The notes under the pieces: generated by a model
What the model saw: only the letters and a program-made list of their open reading frames with translations
Database searches by the model: none
Told to the model about the DNA's origin: nothing
Shown: piece after piece, positions 49,401 to 61,664 of the stretch
How positions within the stretch are numbered: the first letter of the stretch is position 1
Layout of the letters: the number at the start of each line of letters is the position of its first letter
Position numbers and translations under genes: made by a program
Assembly: GCA_040954595.2 (NCBI GenBank)
Contig: CM082582.2
Coordinates: 8,742,001-8,806,000 of the forward strand
Reading direction: 5' to 3'
Origin: Balanoglossus misakiensis
Lineage: Eukaryota > Hemichordata
DNA: 64,000 nt

Positions 49401-51460
49401 ATCCAAAAATGAGAATTTTTCGACTTTGCGGAATTTCAAAATTTGGCCGATTTTTGAAAAAATCATGGGTTATATGCTCATGAAAATCATCCAAAAATGA
49501 GAATTTTTCGACTTTGCGGAATTTCAAAATTTGGCCGATTTTTGAAAAAATCATGGGTTATAGCTCATGAAAATCATCCAAAAATGAGAATTTTTCGACT
49601 TTGCGGAATTTCAAAATTTGGCCGATTTTTGAAAAAATCATGGGTTATAGCTCATGAAAATCATCCAAAAATGCGAATTTTTCGACTTTGCGGAATTTCA
49701 AAATTTGGCCGATTTTTGAAAAAATCATGGGTTATAGCTCATGAAAATCATCCAAAAATGCGAATTTTTCGACTTTGCGGAATTTCAAAATTTGGCCGAT
49801 TTTTGAAAAAATCATGGGTTATAGCTCATGAAAATCATCCAAAAATGAGAATTTTTCGACTTTGCGGAATTTCAAAATTTGGCCGATTTTTGAAAAAATC
49901 ATGGGTTATAGCTCATGAAAATCATCCAAAAATGAGAATTTTTCGACTTTGCGGAATTTCAAAATTTGGCCGATTTTTGAAAAAATCATGGGTTATAGCT
50001 CATGAAAATCATCCAAAAATGAGAATTTTTCGACTTTGTGCGGAATTTCAAAATTTGGCCGATTTTTGAAAAAATCATGGGTTATAGCTCATGAAAATCA
50101 TCCAAAAATGAGAATTTTTCGACTTTGCGGAATTTCAAAATTTGGCCGATTTTTGAAAAAATCATGGGTTATAGCTCATGAAAATCATCCAAAACTGAGA
50201 ATTTTTCGACTTTGCGGAATTTCAAAATTTGGCCGATTTTTGAAAAAATCATGGGTTATAGCTCATGAAAATCATCCAAAAATGAGAATTTTTCGACTTT
50301 TCGGAATTTCAAAATTTGGCCGATTTTTGAAAAAATCATGGGTTATAGCTCATGAAAATCATCCAAAAATGAGAATTTTTCGACTTTGCGGAATTTCAAA
50401 ATTTGGCCGATTTTTGAAAAAATCATGGGTTATAGCTCATGAAAATCATCCAAAAATGAGAATTTTTCGACTTTTCGGAATTTCAAAATTTGGCCGATTT
50501 TTGAAAAAATCATGGGTTATAGCTCATGAAAATCATCCAAAAATGAGAATTTTTCGACTTTGCGGAATTTCAAAATTTGGCCGATTTTTGAAAAAATCAT
50601 GGGTTATAGCTCATGAAAATCATCCAAAATGCGAATTTTTCGACTTTGCGGAATTTCAAAATTTGGCCGATTTTTGAAAAAATCATGGGTTATAGCTCAT
50701 GAAAATCATCCAAAAATGCGAATTTTTCGACTTTGCGGAATTTCAAAATTTGGCCGATTTTTGAAAAAATCATGGGTTATAGCTCATGAAAATCATCCAA
50801 AAATGAGAATTTTTCGACTTTGCGGAATTTCAAAATTTGGCCGATTTTTGAAAAAATCATGGGTTATAGCTCATGAAAATCATCCAAAAATGAGAATTTT
50901 TCGACTTTGCGGAATTTCAAAATTTGGCCGATTTTTGAAAAAATCATGGGTTATAGCTCATGAAAATCATCCAAAAATGAGAATTTTTCGACTTTGCGGA
51001 ATTTCAAAATTTGGCCGATTTTTGAAAAAATCATGGGTTATAGCTCATGAAAATCATCCAAAAATGAGAATTTTTCGACTTTGCGGAATTTCAAAATTTG
51101 GCCGATTTTTGAAAAAATCATGGGTTATAGCTCATGAAAATCATCCAAAAATGAGAATTTTTCGACTTTGTGGAATTTCAAAATTTGGCCGATTTTTGAA
51201 AAAAATCATGGGTTATAGCTCATGAAAATCATCCGAAAATGAGAATTTTTTGATTTTGCGGAATTTCAAAATTTGGCCGATTTTTGAAAACATCATTGGT
51301 TATAGCTCATGAAAATCATCCAAAAATGAGAATTTTTCGACTTTGCGGAATTTCAAAATTTGGCCGATTTTTGAAAAAATCATGGGTTATAGCTCATGAA
51401 AATCATCCAAAAATGAGAATTTTTCGACTTTGCGGAATTTCAAAATTTGGCCGATTTTTA
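40461..51460 (+). repeat. 87-bp satellite array, left block (~126 units)
   Basis: Head-to-tail units of exactly 87 bp, mostly identical, each containing GAATTTTTCGACTTTGCGG, TTTGGCCGATTTTTG and CATGGGTTATAGCTCATG. The first unit at 40461 is divergent (TTTCTTCATTTTTTCATAAAAA in the middle). Variants recur in groups: AAACTGAG, AATGCGAA, CTTTTCGG with TTTAAAAATTTGG, and TTAGAA with CTATTCGG. One plus-strand frame is open across the consensus and yields a 29-residue repeat (MRIFRLCG...HENHPK) in ORFs of up to 508 codons. Recurrent TCA-to-TAA stops and single-base indels break it, so I do not call it a gene. Confidence 0.97.
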
Positions 51461-52270
51461 TATATAATTCCCCCGTATTTCGAACGAGTGTGCCTGCGTC
51501 GCGGACGAGTGATTCTCCGTATAGCGGCCGTATCCCTCCGAGCCGCAGGCGAGGAGGGATACAGCTATACGGGGAATCACGAGTTCGCGACGCAGGTACA
51601 CGAGTGAGGAATACGGGGGAATTATATGTTTATCACATACATAGATCCGCTAATTTTGATTTTCAAATAAATCTCTTTGTGGTTGCGATAAAATTTGGAA
51701 CTATTTTGTGCAAAATTGAAGATCGATGTTATGCGGTCTATCTGTCAGGTGACTCAGGTCACGACCTGGACGATTCTGGTTTTGGCGAGGACCCGTCTGT
51801 CGTGCTGGATTTCATCGTCCGTCAAGGTTTCACTGGAGCAGGAAACCTTTCTTGTGCCTTTTGCTTTATGACTAGACCGTTTTGCTCTAATCGTCGCATC
51901 AAAATTTTTGCGAATACTCAGTTTTGTACCTGTCGCTCGTTCGACAACGCGACGACTTTGGCTCAGCACTGACGACCTCGCGACAGTTTTGGTGCAGGTT
52001 GGTGCGATAAAAATGTACACAGGTAAAACTAATCGTCGATCGTCCATATTTACACATACGAAACATTTTATTTATCTTTGCTTATTTTTTATTATCGAAA
52101 TAAAACCAACAATTGCACTGAATTTTGTCGCCCTAAGAGGACTTTGTTTACAAGTTTAAAATAGTTCCGTTTGGTGACGTCAGAGGGATGGGTATTACAA
52201 TAACGCTTGGTGCAAATTTACCTACGTCTGACGTCATACTATGGTATATGCGGAGCTATGTATGTGATAA
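51461..52270. mobile_element. Composite DNA-transposon-like insertion in the satellite
   Basis: An 810-bp non-satellite insert. The flanks are GATTTTTA on the left and TTAAAAAAATCATGGG on the right, consistent with a TTA (or TA) target duplication. It has two parts: a 166-bp near-perfect palindrome at 51462-51627, and a segment bounded by inverted repeats TATCACATACATAGATCCGC (51631-51650) and its complement at 52250-52269 (one mismatch). It encodes no recognisable transposase, so it is non-autonomous. A short target duplication with such ends suits Harbinger-like (TTA) or Tc1/mariner-like (TA) elements; the family is not determined. Confidence 0.8.
51462..51627. repeat. 166-bp palindrome (MITE-like hairpin)
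   Basis: Arms of about 76 bases around a short GAGCCGCAGGCGA centre. Pairs include ATTCCCCCGTATT with AATACGGGGGAAT, CCTGCGTCGCG with CGCGACGCAGG, and CCGTATAGC with GCTATACGG. The palindrome may be a separate miniature element nested at the edge of the larger inverted-repeat element. Confidence 0.85.
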
Positions 52271-55200
52271 TTAAAAAAATCATGGGTTATAGCTCATGAA
52301 AATCATCCAAAAATGAGAATTTTTCGACTTTGCGGAATTTCAAAATTTGGCCGATTTTTTAAAAAATCATGGGTTATAGCTCATGAAAATCATCCAAAAA
52401 TGAGAATTTTTCGACTTTGCGGAATTTCAAAATTTGGCCGATTTTTGAAAAAATCATGGGTTATAGCTCATGAAAATCATCCAAAAATGAGAATTTTTCG
52501 ACTTTTCGGAATTTAAAAATTTGGCCGATTTTTGAAAAAATCATGGGTTATAGCTCATGAAAATCATCCAAAAATTAGAATTTTTCGACTATTCGGAATT
52601 TCAAAATTTGGCCGATTTTTGAAAAAATCATGGGTTATAGCTCATGAAAATCATCCAAAAATGAGAATTTTTCGACTTTGCGGAATTTCAAAATTTGGCC
52701 GATTTTTGAAAAAATCATGGGTTATAGCTCATGAAAATCATCCAAAAATGAGAATTTTTCGACTTTTCGGAATTTCAAAATTTGGCCGATTTTTGAAAAA
52801 ATCATGGGTTATAGCTCATGAAAATCATCCAAAAATGAGAATTTTTCGACTTTGCGGAATTTCAAAATTTGGCCGATTTTTGAAAAAATCATGGGTTATA
52901 GCTCATGAAAATCATCCAAAACTGAGAATTTTTCGACTTTGCGGAATTTCAAAATTTGGCCGATTTTTGAAAAAATCATGGGTTATAGCTCATGAAAATC
53001 ATCCAAAACTGAGAATTTTTCGACTTTGCGGAATTTCAAAATTTGGCCGATTTTTGAAAAAATCATGGGTTATAGCTCATGAAAATCATCCAAAAATGAG
53101 AATTTTTCGACTTTGCGGAATTTCAAAATTTGGCCGATTTTTGAAAAAATCATGGGTTATAGCTCATGAAAATCATCCAAAAATGAGAATTTTTCGACTT
53201 TGCGGAATTTCAAAATTTGGCCGATTTTTGAAAAAATCATGGGTTATAGCTCATGAAAATCATCCAAAAATGAGAATTTTTCGACTTTGCGGAATTTCAA
53301 AATTTGGCCGATTTTTGAAAAAATCATGGGTTATAGCTCATGAAAATCATCCAAAAATGAGAATTTTTCGACTTTGCGGAATNNNNNNNNNNNNNNNNNN
53401 NNNNNNNNNNNNNNNNNNNNNNNNNNNNNNNNNNNNNNNNNNNNNNNNNNNNNNNNNNNNNNNNNNNNNNNNNNNNNNNNNNATCATCCAAAAATGAGAA
53501 TTTTTCGACTTTTCGGAATTTCAAAATTTGGCCGATTTTTGAAAAAATCATGGGTTATAGCTCATGAAAATCATCCAAAAATGAGAATTTTTCGACTTTG
53601 CGGAATTTCAAAATTTGGCCGATTTTTGAAAAAATCATGGGTTATAGCTCATGAAAATCATCCAAAACTGAGAATTTTTCGACTTTGCGGAATTTCAAAA
53701 TTTGGCCGATTTTTGAAAAAATCATGGGTTATAGCTCATGAAAATCATCCAAAAATGAGAATTTTTCGACTTTGCGGAATTTCAAAATTTGGCCGATTTT
53801 TGAAAAAATCATGGGTTATAGCTCATGAAAATCATCCAAAAATGAGAATTTTTCGACTTTGCGGAATTTCAAAATTTGGCCGATTTTTGAAAAAATCATG
53901 GGTTATAGCTCATGAAAATCATCCAAAAATGAGAATTTTTCGACTTTGCGGAATTTCAAAATTTGGCCGATTTTTGAAAAAATCATGGGTTATAGCTCAT
54001 GAAAATCATCCAAAAATGAGAATTTTTCGACTTTGCGGAATTTCAAAATTTGGCCGATTTTTGAAAAATCATGGGTTATAGCTCATGAAAATCATCCAAA
54101 AATGAGAATTTTTCGACTTTGCGGAATTTCAAAATTTGGCCGATTTTTGAAAAAATCATGGGTTATAGCTCATGAAAATCATCCAAAATGCGAATTTTTC
54201 GACTTTGCGGAATTTCAAAATTTGGCCGATTTTTGAAAAAATCATGGGTTATAGCTCATGAAAATCATCCAAAAATGAGAATTTTTCGACTTTGCGGAAT
54301 TTCAAAATTTGGCCGATTTTTGAAAAAATCATGGGTTATAGCTCATGAAAATCATCCAAAAATGAGAATTTTTCGACTTTGCGGAATTTCAAAATTTGGC
54401 CGATTTTTGAAAAAATCATGGGTTATAGCTCATGAAAATCATCCAAAAATGAGAATTTTTCGACTTTGCGGAATTTCAAAATTTGGCCGATTTTTGAAAA
54501 AATCATGGGTTATAGCTCATGAAAATCATCCAAAAATGAGAATTTTTCGACTTTGCGGAATTTCAAAATTTGGCCGATTTTTGAAAAAATCATGGGTTAT
54601 AGCTCATGAAAATCATCCAAAAATGAGAATTTTTCGACTTTGCGGAATTTCAAAATTTGGCCGATTTTTGAAAAAATCATGGGTTATAGCTCATGAAAAT
54701 CATCCAAAACTGAGAATTTTTCGACTTTGCGGAATTTCAAAATTTGGCCGATTTTTGAAAAAATCATGGGTTATAGCTCATGAAAATCATCCAAAACTGA
54801 GAATTTTTCGACTTTGCGGAATTTCAAAATTTGGCCGATTTTTGAAAAAATCATGGGTTATAGCTCATGAAAATCATCCAAAACTGAGAATTTTTCGACT
54901 TTGCGGAATTTCAAAATTTGGCCGATTTTTGAAAAAATCATGGGTTATAGCTCATGAAAATCATCCAAAAATGAGAATTTTTCGACTTTGCGGAATTTCA
55001 AAATTTGGCCGATTTTTGAAAAAATCATGGGTTATAGCTCATGAAAATCATCCAAAATGCGAATTTTTCGACTTTGCGGAATTTCAAAATTTGGCCGATT
55101 TTTGAAAAAATCATGGGTTATAGCTCATGAAAATCATCCAAAAATGCGAATTTTTCGACTTTGCGGAATTTCAAAATTTGGCCGATTTTTGAAAAAATCA

Positions 55201-58200
55201 TGGGTTATAGCTCATGAAAATCATCCAAAAATGAGAATTTTTCGACTTTGCGGAATTTCAAAATTTGGCCGATTTTTGAAAAAATCATGGGTTATAGCTC
55301 ATGAAAATCATCCAAAAATGAGAATTTTTCGACTTTGCGGAATTTCAAAATTTGGCCGATTTTTGAAAAAATCATGGGTTATAGCTCATGAAAATCATCC
55401 AAAAATGAGAATTTTTCGACTTTGCGGAATTTCAAAATTTGGCCGATTTTTGAAAAAATCATGGGTTATAGCTCATGAAAATCATCCAAAAATGAGAATT
55501 TTTCGACTTTGTGGAATTTCAAAATTTGGCCGATTTTTGAAAAAAATCATGGGTTATAGCTCATGAAAATCATCCGAAAATGAGAATTTTTTGATTTTGC
55601 GGAATTTCAAAATTTGGCCGATTTTTGAAAACATCATTGGTTATAGCTCATGAAAATCATCCAAAAATGAGAATTTTTCGACTTTGCGGAATTTCAAAAT
55701 TTGGCCGATTTTTGAAAAAATCATGGGTTATAGCTCATGAAAATCATCCAAAAATGAGAATTTTTCGACTTTGCGGAATTTCAAAATTTGGCCGATTTTT
55801 AAAAAAATCATGGGTTATAGCTCATGAAAATCATCCAAAAATGAGAATTTTTCGACTTTGCGGAATTTCAAAATTTGGCCGATTTTTGAAAAAATCATGG
55901 GTTATAGCTCATGAAAATCATCCAAAAATGAGAATTTTTCGACTTTGCGGAATTTCAAAATTTGGCCGATTTTTGAAAAAATCATGGGTTATAGCTCATG
56001 AAAATCATCCAAAAATGAGAATTTTTCGACTTTTCGGAATTTCAAAATTTGGCCGATTTTTGAAAAAATCATGGGTTATAGCTCATGAAAATCATCCAAA
56101 AATTAGAATTTTTCGACTATTCGGAATTTCAAAATTTGGCCGATTTTTGAAAAAATCATGGGTTATAGCTCATGAAAATCATCCAAAAATGAGAATTTTT
56201 CGACTTTGCGGAATTTCAAAATTTGGCCGATTTTTGAAAAAATCATGAAAATCATCCAAAAATGAGAATTTTTCGACTTTTCGGAATTTCAAAATTTGGC
56301 CGATTTTTGAAAAAATCATGGGTTATAGCTCATGAAAATCATCCAAAAATGAGAATTTTTCGACTTTTCGGAATTTCAAAATTTGGCCGATTTTTGAAAA
56401 AATCATGGGTTATAGCTCATGAAAATCATCCAAAAATGAGAATTTTTCGACTTTGCGGAATTTCAAAATTTGGCCGATTTTTGAAAAAATCATGGGTTAT
56501 AGCTCATGAAAATCATCCAAAACTGAGAATTTTTCGACTTTGCGGAATTTCAAAATTTGGCCGATTTTTGAAAAAATCATGGGTTATAGCTCATGAAAAT
56601 CATCCAAAACTGAGAATTTTTCGACTTTGCGGAATTTCAAAATTTGGCCGATTTTTGAAAAAATCATGGGTTATAGCTCATGAAAATCATCCAAAAATGA
56701 GAATTTTTCGACTTTGCGGAATTTCAAAATTTGGCCGATTTTTGAAAAAATCATGGGTTATAGCTCATGAAAATCATCCAAAAATGAGAATTTTTCGACT
56801 TTGCGGAATTTCAAAATTTGGCCGATTTTTGAAAAAATCATGGGTTATAGCTCATGAAAATCATCCAAAAATGAGAATTTTTCGACTTTGCGGAATTTCA
56901 AAATTTGGCCGATTTTTGAAAAAATCATGGGTTATAGCTCATGAAAATCATCCAAAAATGAGAATTTTTCGACTTTTCGGAATTTAAAAATTTGGCCGAT
57001 TTTTGAAAAAATCATGGGTTATAGCTCATGAAAATCATCCAAAAATTAGAATTTTTCGACTATTCGGAATTTCAAAATTTGGCCGATTTTTGAAAAAATC
57101 ATGGGTTATAGCTCATGAAAATCATCCAAAAATGAGAATTTTTCGACTTTGCGGAATTTCAAAATTTGGCCGATTTTTGAAAAAATCATGGGTTATAGCT
57201 CATGAAAATCATCCAAAAATGAGAATTTTTCGACTTTTCGGAATTTCAAAATTTGGCCGATTTTTGAAAAAATCATGGGTTATAGCTCATGAAAATCATC
57301 CAAAAATGAGAATTTTTCGACTTTTCGGAATTTCAAAATTTGGCCGATTTTTGAAAAAATCATGGGTTATAGCTCATGAAAATCATCCAAAAATGAGAAT
57401 TTTTCGACTTTGCGGAATTTCAAAATTTGGCCGATTTTTGAAAAAATCATGGGTTATAGCTCATGAAAATCATCCAAAACTGAGAATTTTTCGACTTTGC
57501 GGAATTTCAAAATTTGGCCGATTTTTGAAAAAATCATGGGTTATAGCTCATGAAAATCATCCAAAAATGAGAATTTTTCGACTTTGCGGAATTTCAAAAT
57601 TTGGCCGATTTTTGAAAAAATCATGGGTTATAGCTCATGAAAATCATCCAAAAATGAGAATTTTTCGACTTTGCGGAATTTCAAAATTTGGCCGATTTTT
57701 GAAAAAATCATGGGTTATAGCTCATGAAAATCATCCAAAAATGAGAATTTTTCGACTTTGCGGAATTTCAAAATTTGGCCGATTTTTGAAAAAATCATGG
57801 GTTATAGCTCATGAAAATCATCCAAAAATGAGAATTTTTCGACTTTGCGGAATTTCAAAATTTGGCCGATTTTTGAAAAAATCATGGGTTATAGCTCATG
57901 AAAATCATCCAAAAATGAGAATTTTTCGACTTTGCGGAATTTCAAAATTTGGCCGATTTTTGAAAAAATCATGGGTTATAGCTCATGAAAATCATCCAAA
58001 AATGAGAATTTTTCGACTTTGCGGAATTTCAAAATTTGGCCGATTTTTGAAAAAATCATGGGTTATAGCTCATGAAAATCATCCAAAAATGAGAATTTTT
58101 CGACTTTGCGGAATTTCAAAATTTGGCCGATTTTTGAAAAAATCATGGGTTATAGCTCATGAAAATCATCCAAAAATGAGAATTTTTCGACTTTTCGGAA

Positions 58201-61200
58201 TTTAAAAATTTGGCCGATTTTTGAAAAAATCATGGGTTATAGCTCATGAAAATCATCCAAAAATTAGAATTTTTCGACTATTCGGAATTTCAAAATTTGG
58301 CCGATTTTTGAAAAAATCATGGGTTATAGCTCATGAAAATCATCCAAAAATGAGAATTTTTCGACTTTGCGGAATTTCAAAATTTGGCCGATTTTTGAAA
58401 AAATCATGGGTTATAGCTCATGAAAATCATCCAAAAATGAGAATTTTTCGACTTTTCGGAATTTCAAAATTTGGCCGATTTTTGAAAAAATCATGGGTTA
58501 TAGCTCATGAAAATCATCCAAAAATGAGAATTTTTCGACTTTTCGGAATTTCAAAATTTGGCCGATTTTTGAAAAAATCATGGGTTATAGCTCATGAAAA
58601 TCATCCAAAAATGAGAATTTTTCGACTTTGCGGAATTTCAAAATTTGGCCGATTTTTGAAAAAATCATGGGTTATAGCTCATGAAAATCATCCAAAAATG
58701 AGAATTTTTCGACTTTGCGGAATTTCAAAATTTGGCCGATTTTTGAAAAAATCATGGGTTATAGCTCATGAAAATCATCCAAAATGAGAATTTTTCGACT
58801 TTGCGGAATTTCAAAATTTGGCCGATTTTTGAAAAAATCATGGGTTATAGCTCATGAAAATCATCCAAAACTGAGAATTTTTCGACTTTGCGGAATTTCA
58901 AAATTTGGCCGATTTTTGAAAAAATCATGGGTTATAGCTCATGAAAATCATCCAAAAATGAGAATTTTTCGACTTTGCGGAATTTCAAAATTTGGCCGAT
59001 TTTTGAAAAAAATCATGGGTTATAGCTCATGAAAATCATCCAAAAATGAGAATTTTTCGACTTTGCGGAATTTCAAAATTTGGCCGATTTTTGAAAAAAA
59101 TCATGGGTTATAGCTCATGAAAATCATCCAAAAATGAGAATTTTTCGACTTTGCGGAATTTCAAAATTTGGCCGATTTTTGAAAAAATCATGGGTTATAG
59201 CTCATGAAAATCATCCAAAACTGAGAATTTTTCGACTTTGCGGAATTTCAAAATTTGGCCGATTTTTGAAAAAATCATGGGTTATAGCTCATGAAAATCA
59301 TCCAAAAATGAGAATTTTTCGACTTTGCGGAATTTCAAAATTTGGCCGATTTTTGAAAAAATCATGGGTTATAGCTCATGAAAATCATCCAAAACTGAGA
59401 ATTTTTCGACTTTGCGGAATTTCAAAATTTGGCCGATTTTTGAAAAAATCATGGGTTATAGCTCATGAAAATCATCCAAAAATGAGAATTTTTCGACTTT
59501 GCGGAATTTCAAAATTTGGCCGATTTTTGAAAAAATCATGGGTTATAGCTCATGAAAATCATCCAAAAATGAGAATTTTTCGACTTTGCGGAATTTCAAA
59601 ATTTGGCCGATTTTTGAAAAAATCATGGGTTATAGCTCATGAAAATCATCCAAAAATGAGAATTTTTCGACTTTGCGGAATTTCAAAATTTGGCCGATTT
59701 TTGAAAAAATCATGGGTTATAGCTCATGAAAATCATCCAAAAATGAGAATTTTTCGACTTTGCGGAATTTCAAAATTTGGCCGATTTTTGAAAAAATCAT
59801 AGGTTATAGCTCATGAAAATCATCCAAAAATGAGAATTTTTCGACTTTGCGGAATTTCAAAATTTGGCCGATTTTTGAAAAAATCATGGGTCATAGCTCA
59901 TGAAAATCATCCAAAAATGAGAATTTTTCGACTTTGCGGAATTTCAAAATTTGGCCGATTTTTGAAAAAAATCATGGGTTATAGCTCATGAAAATCATCC
60001 AAAACTGAGAATTTTTCGACTTTGCGGAATTTCAAAATTTGGCCGATTTTTGAAAAAATCATGGGTTATAGCTCATGAAAATCATCCAAAAATGAGAATT
60101 TTTCGACTTTGCGGAATTTCAAAATTTGGCCAATTTTTGAAAAAATCATGGGTTATAGCTCATGAAAATCATCCAAAAATGAAAAAATGTTCGACTTTGC
60201 GGAATTTCAAAATTTGGCCGATTTTTGAAAAAATCATGGGTTATAGCTCATGAAAATCATCCAAAAATGAGAATTTTTCGACTTTGCGGAATTTCAAAAT
60301 TTGGCCGATTTTTGAAAAAATCATGGGTTATAGCTCATGAAAATCATCCAAAAATGAGAATTTTTCGACTTTGCGGAATTTCAAAATTTGGCCGATTTTT
60401 GAAAAAATCATGGGTTATAGCTCATGAAAATCATCCAAAAATGAGAATTTTTCGACTTTGCGGAATTTCAAAATTTGGCCGATTTTTGAAAAAATCATGG
60501 GTTATAGCTCATGAAAATCATCCAAAAATGAGAATTTTTCGACTTTGCGGTATTTCAAAATTTGGCCGATTTTTGAAAAAATCATGGGTTATAGCTCATG
60601 AAAATCATTCAAAAATGAGAATTTTTCGACTTTGCGGTATTTCAAAATTTGGCCGATTTTTGAAAAAATCATGGGTTATAGCTCATGAAAATCATCCAAA
60701 AATGAGAATTTTTCGACTTTGCGGAATTTCAAAATTTGGCCGATTTTTGAAAAAATCATGGGTTATAGCTCATGAAAATCATCCAAAAATGAGAATTTTT
60801 CGACTTTGCGGAATTTCAAAATTTGGCCGATTTTTGAAAAAATCATGGGTTATAGCTCATGAAAATCATCCAAAAATGAGAATTTTTCGACTTTGCGGTA
60901 TTTCAAAATTTGGCCGATTTTTGAAAAAATCATGGGTTATAGCTCATGAAAATCATCCAAAAATGAGAATTTTTCGACTTTGCGGAATTTCAAAATTTGG
61001 CCGATTTTTTAAAAAATCATGGGTTATAGCTCATGAAAATCATCCAAAAATGAGAATTTTTCGACTTTGCGGAATTTCAAAATTTGGCCGATTTTTGAAA
61101 AAATCATGGGTTATAGCTCATGAAAATCATCCAAAAATGAGAATTTTTCGACTTTGCGGAATTTCAAAATTTGGCCGATTTTTGAAAAAATCATGGGTTA

Positions 61201-61664
61201 TAGCTCATGAAAATCATCCAAAAATGAGAATTTTTCGACTTTGCGGAATTTCAAAATTTGGCCGATTTTTGAAAAAATCATGGGTTATAGCTCATGAAAA
61301 TCATCCAAAAATGAGAATTTTTCGACTTTGCGGAATTTCAAAATTTGGCCGATTTTTGAAAAAATCATGGGTTAAAGCTCATGAAAATCATCCAGATATG
61401 ACAATTTTTCGACTTTGCTGAATTTCAAAATTTCTTCATTTTTTGATAAAAACCATGGGTTATAGCTCATGAAAATCATCCAGAAATGAGAATTTTTCGA
61501 CTTTGCGAATTTTCAAAATTTCTTCATTTTTTGATAAAAACCATGGGTTATAGCTCATGAAAATCATCCAGAAATGACAATTTTTCGACTTTGCGAATTT
61601 TCAAAATTTCTTCATTTTTTGATAAAAACCATGGGTTATAGCTCATGAAAATCATCCAAAAATG
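52271..61664 (+). repeat. 87-bp satellite array, right block (~108 units)
   Basis: Continuation of the same 87-bp satellite in the same orientation, including the assembly gap. The last three units (about 61425-61664) are divergent and carry TTTCTTCATTTTTTGATAAAAACC, a variant otherwise seen only in the first unit at the left edge. Several units near 59000-60000 have an extra A before TCATGGG, and a damaged unit lies at 60181-60190. As on the left, long ORFs here are a by-product of a stop-free 87-bp unit. Confidence 0.97.
53383..53482. other. Assembly gap (100 N)
   Basis: Exactly 100 N inside the satellite. The round number suggests a gap of unknown size, so the true array length and copy number are uncertain. 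ORFs spanning it are meaningless. Confidence 0.99.

Noticed and set aside
53324-53551. ORFs crossing the run of N on both strands
   Set aside because: They exist only because N codons are not read as stops.
40461-61664. CRISPR-like array of regular repeats
   Set aside because: Units are contiguous with no unique spacers, and the genome is eukaryotic.
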